Shown: piece after piece, positions 1 through 6,741 of the stretch | How the letters are laid out: each line of letters starts with the position of its first letter | Position numbering within the stretch: the first letter of the stretch is position 1 | NCBI GenBank assembly: GCA_023430705.1 | Contig: JAEYZJ010000344.1 | Location: 1-16,824, forward strand | From: Pseudomonadota bacterium | GTDB lineage: Bacteria; Pseudomonadota; Alphaproteobacteria; Rhizobiales; Devosiaceae | Length of the DNA stretch: 16,824 nucleotides | Direction: 5' to 3' | Translations under genes and position numbers: made by a program | The notes under the pieces: generated by a model | Seen by the model: the letters and a program-made list of their open reading frames with translations, nothing else | Told to the model about the DNA's origin: nothing | The model's database searches: none

Positions 1-131
1 TTTCCGCCTTGATGACGTCCGCATGCGTCAATGCCCCTATAGGGGGCCAAGACGGGGGTCGTCGTTCCGTGGCCCGCCATCAGAATACGAGGCGGGCGGT
101 TTGGTTGCGTCGTGACGACGTTATGCCGGCG
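1..131. other. Short non-coding stretch downstream of hugZ with inverted repeats
   Basis: This stretch lies downstream of the hugZ stop codon and I see no convincing gene in it. It holds several short inverted repeats: TGACG/CGTCA at 13-17 and 26-30, the 12-bp palindrome CCCCTATAGGGG at 34-45, CCCGCC/GGCGGG at 73-78 and 91-96, and CGTCGT-G-ACGACG at 108-120, which begins 12 nt past the hugZ stop. Any of these could help end the iron operon transcript, but none is followed by a clear T-run in the minus direction, so I do not call an intrinsic terminator. An open frame on the plus strand crosses this region only as an antisense shadow of hugZ. Confidence 0.4.
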
Positions 132-932
132 CTAGTGTTGCAGCCGCGCATCCCTGAGCGGGCGATCCAGCCCGCGGCGGGCTTCTCCGGCCATGCGCAC
201 CAGCGTCTTGTGCATGTCTTCCCGGGCACTCAGTTCGGTGTCGAACCAGGCGCGGCGCACGTCATCGCCGTCAACCAGATCAATTCCCTCGGCATCGATT
301 CCGACCAGCCGCCAGTTGCCGGCCGGCGCCTTGGCGAAATACTCCGCGTAAAGGCCGACCGCCTCGGCATGGTCGCCGTTCATGTGCTCGATGGCCCCCG
401 CTTCCGCCGCCGCGAGTTCGGCATTGGCCGGGATGGTGTTGATGAGGTTATCTTTCGTGAGGTCGAAGGCCTTGCCGAAGCCGCCGTTGAGCGCGGCATG
501 CCTGACCTCGAGCCGGAAATAGCGGAAATCACCGAGGCCCGAGTAGAGCTGGGCCTTGGGCTGGTGGGCGATGTAGCGCCGCTCGAGCCGCTTGTGCTCA
601 TCGCCGTCACGCTCGACCTCGCGGGCCTCGCAGGCGATCGAGAGGCGCGCATGGGCCAGCGGATCGCCGCGCCCCGGGTTGCCTACGAGCAGGCTGCAGC
701 GCGGATCGGCGAGCAGCGCCGGCGTATGCGCGGCGAGCCGGGATATGAGGATTACGGGCGTGCCGTCAAAGTCCGTCGACAGCCCCACCCGCGTCGCGAG
801 CGGCCAGCCGGTGCCGGGCTCGATCGTTGCGAGCGCCGCCGAGCGCGCCGTCCGCATCAGCGTCTTCGCCTGCCGCACCGCCTCCGGCGTCGTCTCGAGC
901 CGGACGTCCTTGCTGTCGGTATCGTCTTGCAT
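132..932 (-). CDS. hugZ: HugZ-family heme utilisation protein (split-barrel plus DUF2470)
   Basis: A 266-aa cytoplasmic protein of the HugZ/pyridoxamine 5'-phosphate oxidase-like group, whose characterised members bind heme and release its iron. Residues about 15-150 fit the FMN-binding-like split barrel (ATIEPGTGWPLATRVG near 35-50, then PRCSLLVGNPGRGDPL near 77-92). Residues about 175-255 fit the C-terminal DUF2470 domain, marked by AIEHMNGDHAEAV at 180-192. It is the last gene of the hemP-exbBD-tonB operon, which supports a role in handling imported heme. I chose the ATG at 932 because it forms a TGATG overlap with the tonB stop, as at two other junctions in this operon; a GTG one codon earlier is possible. 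The family call is firm. Whether it degrades heme or only binds it cannot be read from the sequence. Confidence 0.88.
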   Translation of the reverse strand: MQDDTDSKDVRLETTPEAVRQAKTLMRTARSAALATIEPGTGWPLATRVGLSTDFDGTPVILISRLAAHTPALLADPRCSLLVGNPGRGDPLAHARLSIACEAREVERDGDEHKRLERRYIAHQPKAQLYSGLGDFRYFRLEVRHAALNGGFGKAFDLTKDNLINTIPANAELAAAEAGAIEHMNGDHAEAVGLYAEYFAKAPAGNWRLVGIDAEGIDLVDGDDVRRAWFDTELSAREDMHKTLVRMAGEARRGLDRPLRDARLQH

Positions 933-1942
933 CACTTGTCTCCAAAAGGCAGGCCGAAGGTCCAGCTGGATTTGCCCGTATCCGGCGGAATTGGGGGGTA
1001 GGGCGCCGCCCGGTTGACCGCAGCAACGGCCGCGGCGTCGATCGCGGGATCGCCGGAGCTGTCGAGCACCGTGACGCTGAGCACATTACCACCGGGGCCG
1101 AGTGCGAAGCGCAGGATTCCGCGTCCGCCGCGTCGCGTCGCGACTTTCCTCACGGCGCGGTTCACCTTGGCCTGCACCTGGCCTTCATACTTGCTGGCCG
1201 CGGCGCTGCCGCCGTCGTCCTTGCTGCCCCGGCCCCCGCCCGACCTGGCGCTGGCGCGCGTATCGGCTTCGGCCGCTCCGCCGTTGCCGAGATTCGCCTG
1301 CTTGCTGGGCGGCTGTTTTTTCGGCTTCGGCTCGGCCTTCTTTTCCGGCTGTTCCCGTGGCTTTGCCGCCTCGGCCGTCTCGACGGGAGCGCGCCTGAGG
1401 CGCGGCATCGGCACCGGGGCGGCCTCGGCCTCCTCGACGATCTCCTCGGGCAGCGGCGCGAGGCTCGCTTCCTGCACCGGCGCGTCGGCCAGGGCCGGCG
1501 TCACGGTGTCGGCTACGACGGCTGCCGTCTCGCTCGTGACCTGCGGTATCGCCGCCTCGACCGGCTGGACGCTGTCCGCCAGGGCCACCAGCACGGCGGC
1601 AGAGGCCTGGTCCTCGGCCTCCGCTTCGATCACTTCCGGCTCGGCCGTCGCGACCGCAATGTCCTCGACAGGCTGGACCGGCTCGGGCTCGCTGGCCTCG
1701 ACGCTTTCGACTGTCGCCGGCACTTCCATGGCCTCCTGCTCCGCCCCGGCAGAGACGAGGTTCTGGCTGGTCTGCGTCACCACCTCGCTGGGGTCGGTGG
1801 AAACCATCTCCATCGAGATGATGCTGACCGAGACCGATTCCGCGTCGCTCTCGTCGACGGCCGAAGGCAGGCCGATGGCGGCCCATGCTCCGGCGATGAG
1901 GCCGAAGTGAATGAGCGCCGATGCCGCCATGGCCTTCTTCAC
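932..1942 (-). CDS. tonB: TonB-family energy transducer
   Basis: A 336-aa protein with TonB architecture. An N-terminal membrane anchor spans about residues 5-25 (ALIHFGLIAGAWAAIG). A long periplasmic linker rich in Glu, Pro, Ala and Val runs from about 45 to 210 and becomes Lys/Pro-rich at 196-214. A Gly/Ser-rich hinge covers about 219-250, and the C-terminal TonB domain runs from about 251 to 334, ending with a YPPIPP motif at 315-320. It would carry proton-motive energy from ExbB/ExbD to an outer-membrane heme or siderophore receptor. The start is GTG at 1942, one base past the exbD stop; an ATG at 1930 is an alternative. The linker accounts for nearly half the protein, longer than in E. 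coli TonB. TolA is less likely because no tolB or pal lies nearby. Confidence 0.9.
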   Translation of the reverse strand: MKKAMAASALIHFGLIAGAWAAIGLPSAVDESDAESVSVSIISMEMVSTDPSEVVTQTSQNLVSAGAEQEAMEVPATVESVEASEPEPVQPVEDIAVATAEPEVIEAEAEDQASAAVLVALADSVQPVEAAIPQVTSETAAVVADTVTPALADAPVQEASLAPLPEEIVEEAEAAPVPMPRLRRAPVETAEAAKPREQPEKKAEPKPKKQPPSKQANLGNGGAAEADTRASARSGGGRGSKDDGGSAAASKYEGQVQAKVNRAVRKVATRRGGRGILRFALGPGGNVLSVTVLDSSGDPAIDAAAVAAVNRAAPYPPIPPDTGKSSWTFGLPFGDK

Positions 1943-1943
1943 G

Positions 1944-2378
1944 TCAGCCCTCGCGTTGCCTGGTGATGAGCCCGATACGGGCGTAGCCGGCGCCGGAAAG
2001 CTCGCCCATCACTTCCATGATCAGGCCGTAGTCGGCATCGGCATCACCGCGCAGGTAGATGCGCTGTTCCTTGCCCGCGTCCCCGGCCCTTGCGGCTACC
2101 GAGGCCAGCAAGGTGTCGAGCGTGACCGGGTCCTCTCCCAGATAGATCTCGCCGCCGGCGTTGATCGAGACTGTCAGTGGCTTGGCGCTGTCCACCTTCA
2201 TCTCCGGCGCGCTGGTCTGCGGCAGGTCGACGGGGACCCCGGTGGCGAGCAGCGGTGCGGTGACCATGAACACGATCAGCAGCACCAGCATCACGTCGAC
2301 CAGCGGCGTCACGTTGATGTCGCCGATCGGCGCGCGCGCACCGCGTCGTCCGCGTCCGCCCTGCATGGACATGCCCAT
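1944..2378 (-). CDS. exbD: Biopolymer transport protein ExbD/TolR family
   Basis: A 144-aa ExbD/TolR protein: a short cytoplasmic N-terminus rich in Gly and Arg, one membrane helix at about residues 24-46, then a periplasmic domain. The helix carries the conserved aspartate of the proton path (D28, in NVTPLVDVMLVLLIVFMV). The open frame extends upstream to 2624, but that part is only a shadow of exbB. The start at 2378 (MGMSMQGG) is set by a TGATG overlap with the exbB stop; a second ATG two codons later is equally possible. With ExbB and TonB it forms the inner-membrane motor for TonB-dependent uptake. TolR is the main alternative by sequence, but the hemP-tonB-hugZ context favours ExbD. Confidence 0.92.
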   Translation of the reverse strand: MGMSMQGGRGRRGARAPIGDINVTPLVDVMLVLLIVFMVTAPLLATGVPVDLPQTSAPEMKVDSAKPLTVSINAGGEIYLGEDPVTLDTLLASVAARAGDAGKEQRIYLRGDADADYGLIMEVMGELSGAGYARIGLITRQREG

Positions 2379-3100
2379 CAGGCGTTGCCCCGTGCGTCGA
2401 GCTGGCGCGACAGCAGCACCGACACCCGGTCGGCGAAGGCCTCGAAGCGGGCAATGATCCGGCCCGCGTCGCTGGACAGCTTGTTGTAGGCGATCACCGC
2501 CGGAATGGCGGCCAGCAGGCCCAGGGCCGTGGCGAACAGCGCCTCCGCGATGCCCGGCGCCACCACGGCGAGGCTGGTGGACTTGGCCGCCGCGATCGAG
2601 GTGAAGGCGTTCATGATGCCCCACACCGTGCCGAAGAGACCGACGAACGGCGCCGCGCTGCCGACCGTCGCGAGGAGCCCCAGGTTACGGTCGAGCTTTT
2701 CGCTCTCCTCGGCCACGGTGGTGTCGAGCACGATGCGCAGCCTCGCCTGCAGCCCTGCCGGGTTCGCCGCGTTTGCCGCATGCGAGCCGTTCCATTCCTC
2801 CATGGCCGCGGCGAACAGTGCTGCAAGCCCGTTGCGCGGCGCGTCCTTCAGACGCGCATAGATCGCTCCCAGGGGCTCGCCCGAGGCGAAGATCCTGTCG
2901 AAAGCCTTCATCTCCCGCTTGGCCCGCGCATAGGCGGCAGCCTTGCTCAGGATCACGGCCCAGCAGGCGACGGAGGCGAACAGCAGCCCCAGCATCACCG
3001 CCTTCACCACCCAGTCCGCCTGCATGAACAGGCCGAACATCGACATGTCGTGCGCCGCCGCGGCCACCATGGGCTCCACGCCCTCGATCACCGTTTCCAT
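2378..3100 (-). CDS. exbB: MotA/TolQ/ExbB proton channel family protein
   Basis: A 240-aa ExbB/TolQ-type protein with three predicted membrane helices at about residues 30-52, 143-165 and 180-205. The cytoplasmic loop of about 90 residues is as expected for the family. Two family signatures are visible: ATVGSAAPFVGLFGTVWGIM at about 144-163 and GIAEALFATALGLLAAIPAV at about 183-202. It forms the proton-channel scaffold around the ExbD helix and powers TonB. Its ATG at 3100 overlaps the stop of the upstream gene as TGATG, and its own stop overlaps the exbD start in the same way, so the three products are probably made by coupled translation. Sequence alone does not separate ExbB from TolQ; the heme-uptake neighbours do. 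Confidence 0.93.
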   Translation of the reverse strand: METVIEGVEPMVAAAAHDMSMFGLFMQADWVVKAVMLGLLFASVACWAVILSKAAAYARAKREMKAFDRIFASGEPLGAIYARLKDAPRNGLAALFAAAMEEWNGSHAANAANPAGLQARLRIVLDTTVAEESEKLDRNLGLLATVGSAAPFVGLFGTVWGIMNAFTSIAAAKSTSLAVVAPGIAEALFATALGLLAAIPAVIAYNKLSSDAGRIIARFEAFADRVSVLLSRQLDARGNA

Positions 3101-3537
3101 CAGACGCCGAACTCCACCTGACCGAGGCGCGACGACGTGTCGAGCGCGCCGTAGCAGCTGGCCGGGTCGAGCCCTTCGCCCTCACAGGCCGTGATGTCGT
3201 TGATGAGCACCCGGCTCAGTGCGTCGCATCCCACCTGGCCGATGTCGAACTGGAGCACCCGCGTCTTGCCGTCCGGCATGGCCTTGAACTCGAGCGACAC
3301 CAGCCGCTCGATGCCGCCGCCCGCGCCGAACAGGGCGATCTCGAACGCCGAGCGGGTCACCTCGGTCCCGAGCCGGTTGGTCGCAAGGAACGTGATCCGG
3401 CACCCGGTCTCGCTCGGCGTGAGCGCGTTGAGCTCCAGCGCGAGCGTAGGGGCGGGCCCGGTCGGTGCCGTCGTCTCTTCGGCCAGCGCCGGAGAAGCGG
3501 CGAGCGCGGCCGCGAGCATGAGGGGGATGAGGCGCAC
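3100..3537 (-). CDS. Small secreted protein with four cysteines, hemP-exbB operon
   Basis: I do not recognise a characterised family for this 145-aa protein. It begins with a clear Sec signal peptide (MRLIPLMLAAALAASPALA, likely cleaved after residue 19). The mature part is about 126 residues and predicted to be beta-rich, with four cysteines at 46, 104, 118 and 128 that could form two disulfides in the periplasm. It starts with GTG at 3537, preceded by a good Shine-Dalgarno sequence (TAGGAG) that overlaps the hemP stop region, and ends in a TGATG overlap with exbB. The tight position between hemP and exbB implies co-expression with the TonB system. A role in periplasmic heme handling or in stabilising the ExbB/D/TonB complex would be a guess. 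Confidence 0.82.
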   Translation of the reverse strand: MRLIPLMLAAALAASPALAEETTAPTGPAPTLALELNALTPSETGCRITFLATNRLGTEVTRSAFEIALFGAGGGIERLVSLEFKAMPDGKTRVLQFDIGQVGCDALSRVLINDITACEGEGLDPASCYGALDTSSRLGQVEFGV

Positions 3538-3546
3538 GGTCGTCTC

Positions 3547-3732
3547 CTACTTGTTCAGAACGAGCTTGCCCTGCCGCGTGATCCGCAGCCGGTAGGTCAG
3601 CCCCTGGTGGACGATGGCGATCTCGTTGAGCCCGCCGAACAGTTGCTCGCTGGTGAACACCGGCTGGCCCGGTAACACGTCGAGGGGCCTTTCCCCCTCC
3701 GGTAGCTCCTCCAGCTGCTTGAGCTCTTCCAT
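3547..3732 (-). CDS. hemP: Hemin uptake protein HemP/HmuP
   Basis: A 61-aa protein matching the HemP/HmuP family along its length. The C-terminal core is diagnostic: FTSEQLFGGLNEIAIVHQG at about 26-44, then YRLRITRQGKLVLNK to the end. In rhizobia and Burkholderia, members of this family are needed for expression of the heme receptor gene and are thought to act as small DNA-binding activators. The ATG at 3732 has a good ribosome site (GAAGG) six bases upstream. It is the first gene of the minus-strand operon, with a TGA-N9-TCA operator 31 bp before its start. The next gene begins nine bases after its stop. The N-terminal 20 residues are acidic and less conserved. Confidence 0.93.
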   Translation of the reverse strand: MEELKQLEELPEGERPLDVLPGQPVFTSEQLFGGLNEIAIVHQGLTYRLRITRQGKLVLNK

Positions 3733-3756
3733 CCGTACCTTCGTCCGTCCGCTCGT

Positions 3757-3762
3757 ATAATA
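3757..3762 (-). promoter_or_regulatory. Candidate -10 element of the hemP operon promoter
   Basis: Read on the minus strand this is TATTAT, five of six matches to the sigma-70 consensus, 24 nt upstream of the hemP ATG. The -35 position (near CCGGAA/CGGAAT on the minus strand) is poor, which is common for regulated alphaproteobacterial promoters. The iron operator fills the spacer, where a bound repressor would block RNA polymerase. On the plus strand the overlapping bases 3756-3761 read TATAAT, so a divergent promoter toward the transporter is also possible. Confidence 0.5.
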
Positions 3763-3777
3763 TGACCGTGATTATCA
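3763..3777. promoter_or_regulatory. Iron-responsive operator, TGA-N9-TCA (RirA-type)
   Basis: The sequence is TGACCGTGATTATCA, an exact TGA-N9-TCA, and the symmetry extends one step each side to TATGA-N9-TCATA. This is the motif described for RirA (iron-responsive operator) in Rhizobium and relatives. It also resembles a degenerate Fur 7-1-7 box, with 12 of 14 half-site bases when read on the minus strand. It lies between hemP and the divergent transporter and overlaps the hemP promoter. The placement before a heme-uptake operon makes the assignment convincing. Which protein binds it (RirA, Fur or Irr) is inferred; it does not look like the Irr ICE motif. Confidence 0.72.
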
Positions 3778-3808
3778 TAATTCCGGCCGGGCGCAAGCCG
3801 TGGCGCCT

Positions 3809-3839
3809 TGCACGCAGGGGCGAACTGCGTTCCTGTGCA
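3809..3839 (+). other. Stem-loop in the transporter leader
   Basis: TGCAC-gc-AGG (3809-3818) can pair with CCTGTGCA (3832-3839), an 8-bp stem with a two-base bulge and a 13-nt loop. It would be in the 5' untranslated region if the gene starts at 3881. There is no T-run after it, so it is not a terminator. Function unknown. Confidence 0.3.
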
Positions 3840-3880
3840 GTGCCGGCATGTTGAGCCTGCGTCGTTCCTCCGGGTGCGCG

Positions 3881-4714
3881 ATGGACCTCTCCACCCTCAG
3901 CTCCACCGACCTGCTGATGCTGGCGGCCGGCCTCGTCGGCGCCTCGATCCTCGCCGGCACGGTCGCCGGCCTGCTCGGCGTGGGCGGCGGCATCGTCCTC
4001 GTGCCGGTGCTCTACTGGCTGTTCACGCTCGTGAACTTTCCCACCGGACTTACCATGCACATGGCCGTCGCGACCTCGATGGCGACCATCATCGCGACCT
4101 CGACGTTCTCGATGCGGGCCCACCACAAGCGCGGCGCCGTCGATCTGGAACTGGTGCGCCGCTGGGCCCCGGCCCTCGCCCTGGGAGCGCTGGCCGGGGG
4201 TCTTGCGGCCCGCCTGTTCGAGCCAGCCGTGCTCACCGGGATTTTTGGCGTGGTTGGCCTGCTCGTTGCGGGCAACATGGTGCTGCCGAGGCCGCTGGTG
4301 ATCGCCGACCATATGCCGGCGCGTCCGGTGCAGGCGGCTATGGCCGCCGTCATCGGCTTCATATCGTCGTTGATGGGGATCGGCGGTGGTACGCTCGGAG
4401 TCCCGGTCATGGCCGCGTTCGGCTATCCCATTCACCGCGCCGTCGGCACCGGCGCCGCCTTCGGCGTCGTCATTGCGGTGCCTGCCGTCATCGGCTTCGT
4501 CGTCTCGGGCTGGGACGTGCCGGGCCTGCCGCCGCTGTCGCTGGGCTATGTCAGCCTCGCTGCCGCCGCGATCATCCTGCCCTTCACAACCAGCTTCGCG
4601 CCGCTCGGCGCCCGCCTTGCCCACGCGCTCGAGCCCGAATGGGTGAAGCGCGCCTTCGCCCTGTTCCTCTCCGTCACCGCCGTCCGGATGCTGCTCAGTA
4701 CCTTCGGCAGCTAG
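3881..4714 (+). CDS. TSUP family transporter (TauE/SafE-like membrane permease)
   Basis: A 277-aa integral membrane protein with about eight helices and the internal duplication typical of the TSUP (sulfite exporter TauE/SafE) family. The glycine-rich repeat motif appears in both halves: GLLGVGGGIVLVPVL at 30-44 and LMGIGGGTLGVPVM at 164-177. Family members move sulfite, sulfoacetate, thiosulfate or other small anions across the inner membrane; the substrate here is unknown. The frame is open back to 3800 (GTG) and an ATG occurs at 3848. I chose the ATG at 3881 because the membrane domain begins right after it, but no strong ribosome site decides the start. Its stop overlaps that of the convergent VWA gene (CTAG, 4711-4714). 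It is divergent from hemP and could share the iron operator. Confidence 0.88.
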   Translation: MDLSTLSSTDLLMLAAGLVGASILAGTVAGLLGVGGGIVLVPVLYWLFTLVNFPTGLTMHMAVATSMATIIATSTFSMRAHHKRGAVDLELVRRWAPALALGALAGGLAARLFEPAVLTGIFGVVGLLVAGNMVLPRPLVIADHMPARPVQAAMAAVIGFISSLMGIGGGTLGVPVMAAFGYPIHRAVGTGAAFGVVIAVPAVIGFVVSGWDVPGLPPLSLGYVSLAAAAIILPFTTSFAPLGARLAHALEPEWVKRAFALFLSVTAVRMLLSTFGS

Positions 4715-5796
4715 GCGATGCGGCCGAACCACCAGAGCGACAGTCCGGCCGCCATGGCGGCGAGCAGGCCGCCGACTCCGGCAAAGAGAAAGGCGATCTC
4801 CGTCAGCTTCTTCTCGCTGATCAGCCGCGTCGACAGCGACTTGTAGACCTCGGCGAGGTCGGTGGCGCTGGTGGCCTCGTAATACTCGCCGTCCGTCGAA
4901 TCGGCGATCGTCTTCAGCGTCGTCGCATCGAGCTGCGCGCGCATGGAGCGACCGCCGAAGTCCACCACGTCGCCGCTGGGCGAGCCGAAGCCCACCGTAT
5001 AGACCCGCACGCCATAGTCGCCGGCGAGTCGGCCGGCCGCGATCGGATCCGGGCCTGTCGTCGTTGCACCGTCGGTCAGCAGGATCACCACCGCGCTGTC
5101 GAACGAGCCCGGCTCGACCGGGATGTGCTTGACCGGCGGCGTGGCCGACAACAGCCCGTCGGCCTGGCCGGTCTGCTCCATCCCTCCGCCGAGGCTGTTG
5201 CCGAAGCTCGGCAGTCCCATGAGGTCGCGCGGATCCTCGCCTTCCATCGAGAAGGTCTCGTCGGGAAAGATGGTCTTGAGCGCGACCAGCACGCCCGAGC
5301 CCACCGCGGTTCCCCGCCTGAGGTCGAAAGTGTCGATCGCCTGGTACAACGCCTCGCGGTCGATGGTGGGCGCCTGCACCAGCACGGCCGCCGCCGCGAA
5401 GGCCACGATGCCGATCTGCACGTCGGCCGGCTGGTTGCGGATGAACTCCTTGGCCGCCTGCTGCGCCGCCACCATGCGCGACGGCTCGATATCGCGCGCC
5501 CGCATCGAGCCGGAGACATCCATCGAGAGGATCACGGTCGCCCGCGACGAGGCGAGCTCGACCACCGCAGCGGGCCGCGCCACCGCCACGATCAGCACCG
5601 TGATCGCAAGCAGCAGCAGGGCAGGGGGTACGTGCCGGCGCCAGCCGACGGACTTGCCCATGGCCTGCTTGACCAGGGAGAGGTTGGCATAGCGCACCGC
5701 AGTCCTCTTGCGCCGCCGCATGAGCCAGACATAGGCCGCCACGAGCACTGGTACGAGCACCAGCAGCCAGAGCATGTCCATCCAGATGAAGGTCAT
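4711..5796 (-). CDS. Membrane-anchored VWA domain protein (BatA-like)
   Basis: A 361-aa protein with two N-terminal membrane segments (about 5-26 and 56-75), a von Willebrand factor A domain (about 85-315) and a C-terminal helix (about 334-356). The MIDAS metal site is complete: D93-x-S95-x-S97 (DVSGSM), T163 and D242 (ILLTDG). Between T163 and D242 there are about 78 residues, far more than in minimal BatA proteins; I recall proteobacterial relatives with a similar insertion. It is the last gene of a protease-moxR-DUF58-VWA operon, 12 nt after the DUF58 stop, with a good AGGTGA ribosome site. In such cassettes MoxR is thought to act on VWA partners as a chaperone or assembly factor at the membrane. 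The client is unknown. Confidence 0.88.
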   Translation of the reverse strand: MTFIWMDMLWLLVLVPVLVAAYVWLMRRRKRTAVRYANLSLVKQAMGKSVGWRRHVPPALLLLAITVLIVAVARPAAVVELASSRATVILSMDVSGSMRARDIEPSRMVAAQQAAKEFIRNQPADVQIGIVAFAAAAVLVQAPTIDREALYQAIDTFDLRRGTAVGSGVLVALKTIFPDETFSMEGEDPRDLMGLPSFGNSLGGGMEQTGQADGLLSATPPVKHIPVEPGSFDSAVVILLTDGATTTGPDPIAAGRLAGDYGVRVYTVGFGSPSGDVVDFGGRSMRAQLDATTLKTIADSTDGEYYEATSATDLAEVYKSLSTRLISEKKLTEIAFLFAGVGGLLAAMAAGLSLWWFGRIA

Positions 5797-5808
5797 CGCG
5801 TCACCTGC

Positions 5809-6741
5809 CTATCCGCCCGCCGCCACGGTTGACTGTCCGCCCCCGCCGAGCCGCGACTGCACCTTGCGCATGTTGGCAAAGCGCAGCACCGCATCGACCA
5901 GGTCGTCGGTCGTCGAAAGTTCCAGTACGTCGAGGCCCGCCGCGAGGAACCCATCCAGCAGGGCCGCCTCGTTCCGCTCCGCCGCCGCCGCGAACCGCCG
6001 GCGAAAGCCCCGGTCCACGGTGTCGACATACATCTGCTCGCCGCTCTCCGAGTCCTGGATCAGCAGCATGCCGATGTCGGGCAGGGCGGTATCGAGCGGG
6101 TCGAGGAGACGCACCGCGACCCCCTCGTGTCTCTGGCCCAGCTGGAACAGGTCGCGCTCCCACCCCGGGCGCGACACGAAGTCGGAGACGACAAAGCAGA
6201 TGGAGCGCCGGCCGATCACCTGCACCGAGCGGCCGATGAAGGCTCCGAGATCGGTTTCGGGCGAGCGCAGGAGGCGCGGGTTGGTCATCACCTTGTCGAC
6301 GATGTGCAGCACGTGCCGCCGCCCGGTGCGCGCCGGCACGATGAAGTCGGACCGCCCGTTGAAGAGGATGGCGCCCACCTTGTTGCCACGCCGCGACAGC
6401 AGCCGCGACAGCACCGCGACGAACTCCGTCAGCACCTGCCGCTTGGTCACGTCGGTAGAGCCGAAATCGACCGAGGGGGAGAGATCGAGCAGGAACCAGG
6501 CGGACACGTCGCGATCTTCGTTGTAGACGCGCACATGCGGCACCTGGGTCCGCGCGGTCACGTTCCAGTCGATATGGCGGACGTCGTCATAGGCCTGGTA
6601 CTCGCGCAGGTCGGCGAAATCGAGCCCGAAGCCCCGGAACAGCGTGCGGTAGTCACCCTGCAGCAATCCGTCGAGCCGGCGGATCACCGTCCATTCGAGG
6701 CGGCTCAGCAGCTTTTCAGCCTGTTGCGGCGATGCGGACAT
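5809..6741 (-). CDS. DUF58 domain protein
   Basis: A 310-aa soluble protein of the DUF58 family, routinely encoded next to MoxR ATPases. The N-terminal family motif is clear: REYQAYDDVRHIDWNVTART at about 46-65. It is followed by a degenerate VWA-like fold in which LLDLSPSVDFGS (about 84-95) occupies the MIDAS position and VVSDFVS (about 184-190) resembles the second metal loop. There is no membrane segment. The start at 6741 lies inside the end of moxR (26-bp overlap), so translation is probably coupled. The product is expected to work with the MoxR ATPase and the VWA protein, but its biochemical role is not established for the family. Confidence 0.88.
   Translation of the reverse strand: MSASPQQAEKLLSRLEWTVIRRLDGLLQGDYRTLFRGFGLDFADLREYQAYDDVRHIDWNVTARTQVPHVRVYNEDRDVSAWFLLDLSPSVDFGSTDVTKRQVLTEFVAVLSRLLSRRGNKVGAILFNGRSDFIVPARTGRRHVLHIVDKVMTNPRLLRSPETDLGAFIGRSVQVIGRRSICFVVSDFVSRPGWERDLFQLGQRHEGVAVRLLDPLDTALPDIGMLLIQDSESGEQMYVDTVDRGFRRRFAAAAERNEAALLDGFLAAGLDVLELSTTDDLVDAVLRFANMRKVQSRLGGGGQSTVAAGG

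Noticed and set aside
73..96. CCCGCC/GGCGGG inverted repeat as terminator of the hugZ operon
   Set aside because: The stem is only 6 bp with a 12-nt loop and no T-run on the minus strand.
9..1001. Plus-strand frame of 330 codons over hugZ
   Set aside because: It is the complement of the HugZ-family gene, whose product has recognisable domains and operon context. The plus-strand product has none.
2379..2624. 82-codon N-terminal extension of exbD
   Set aside because: It is the exbB coding region read in another frame. The TGATG overlap and the normal ExbD N-terminus fix the start at 2378.
3808..5832. Long plus-strand open frame of 674 codons, and similar long frames at 3182-4732 (minus) and 10480-12156 (plus)
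   Set aside because: They are antisense or out-of-frame shadows of well-recognised genes in GC-rich DNA. Their products are Arg/Ala/Gly/His-rich without domain signatures.
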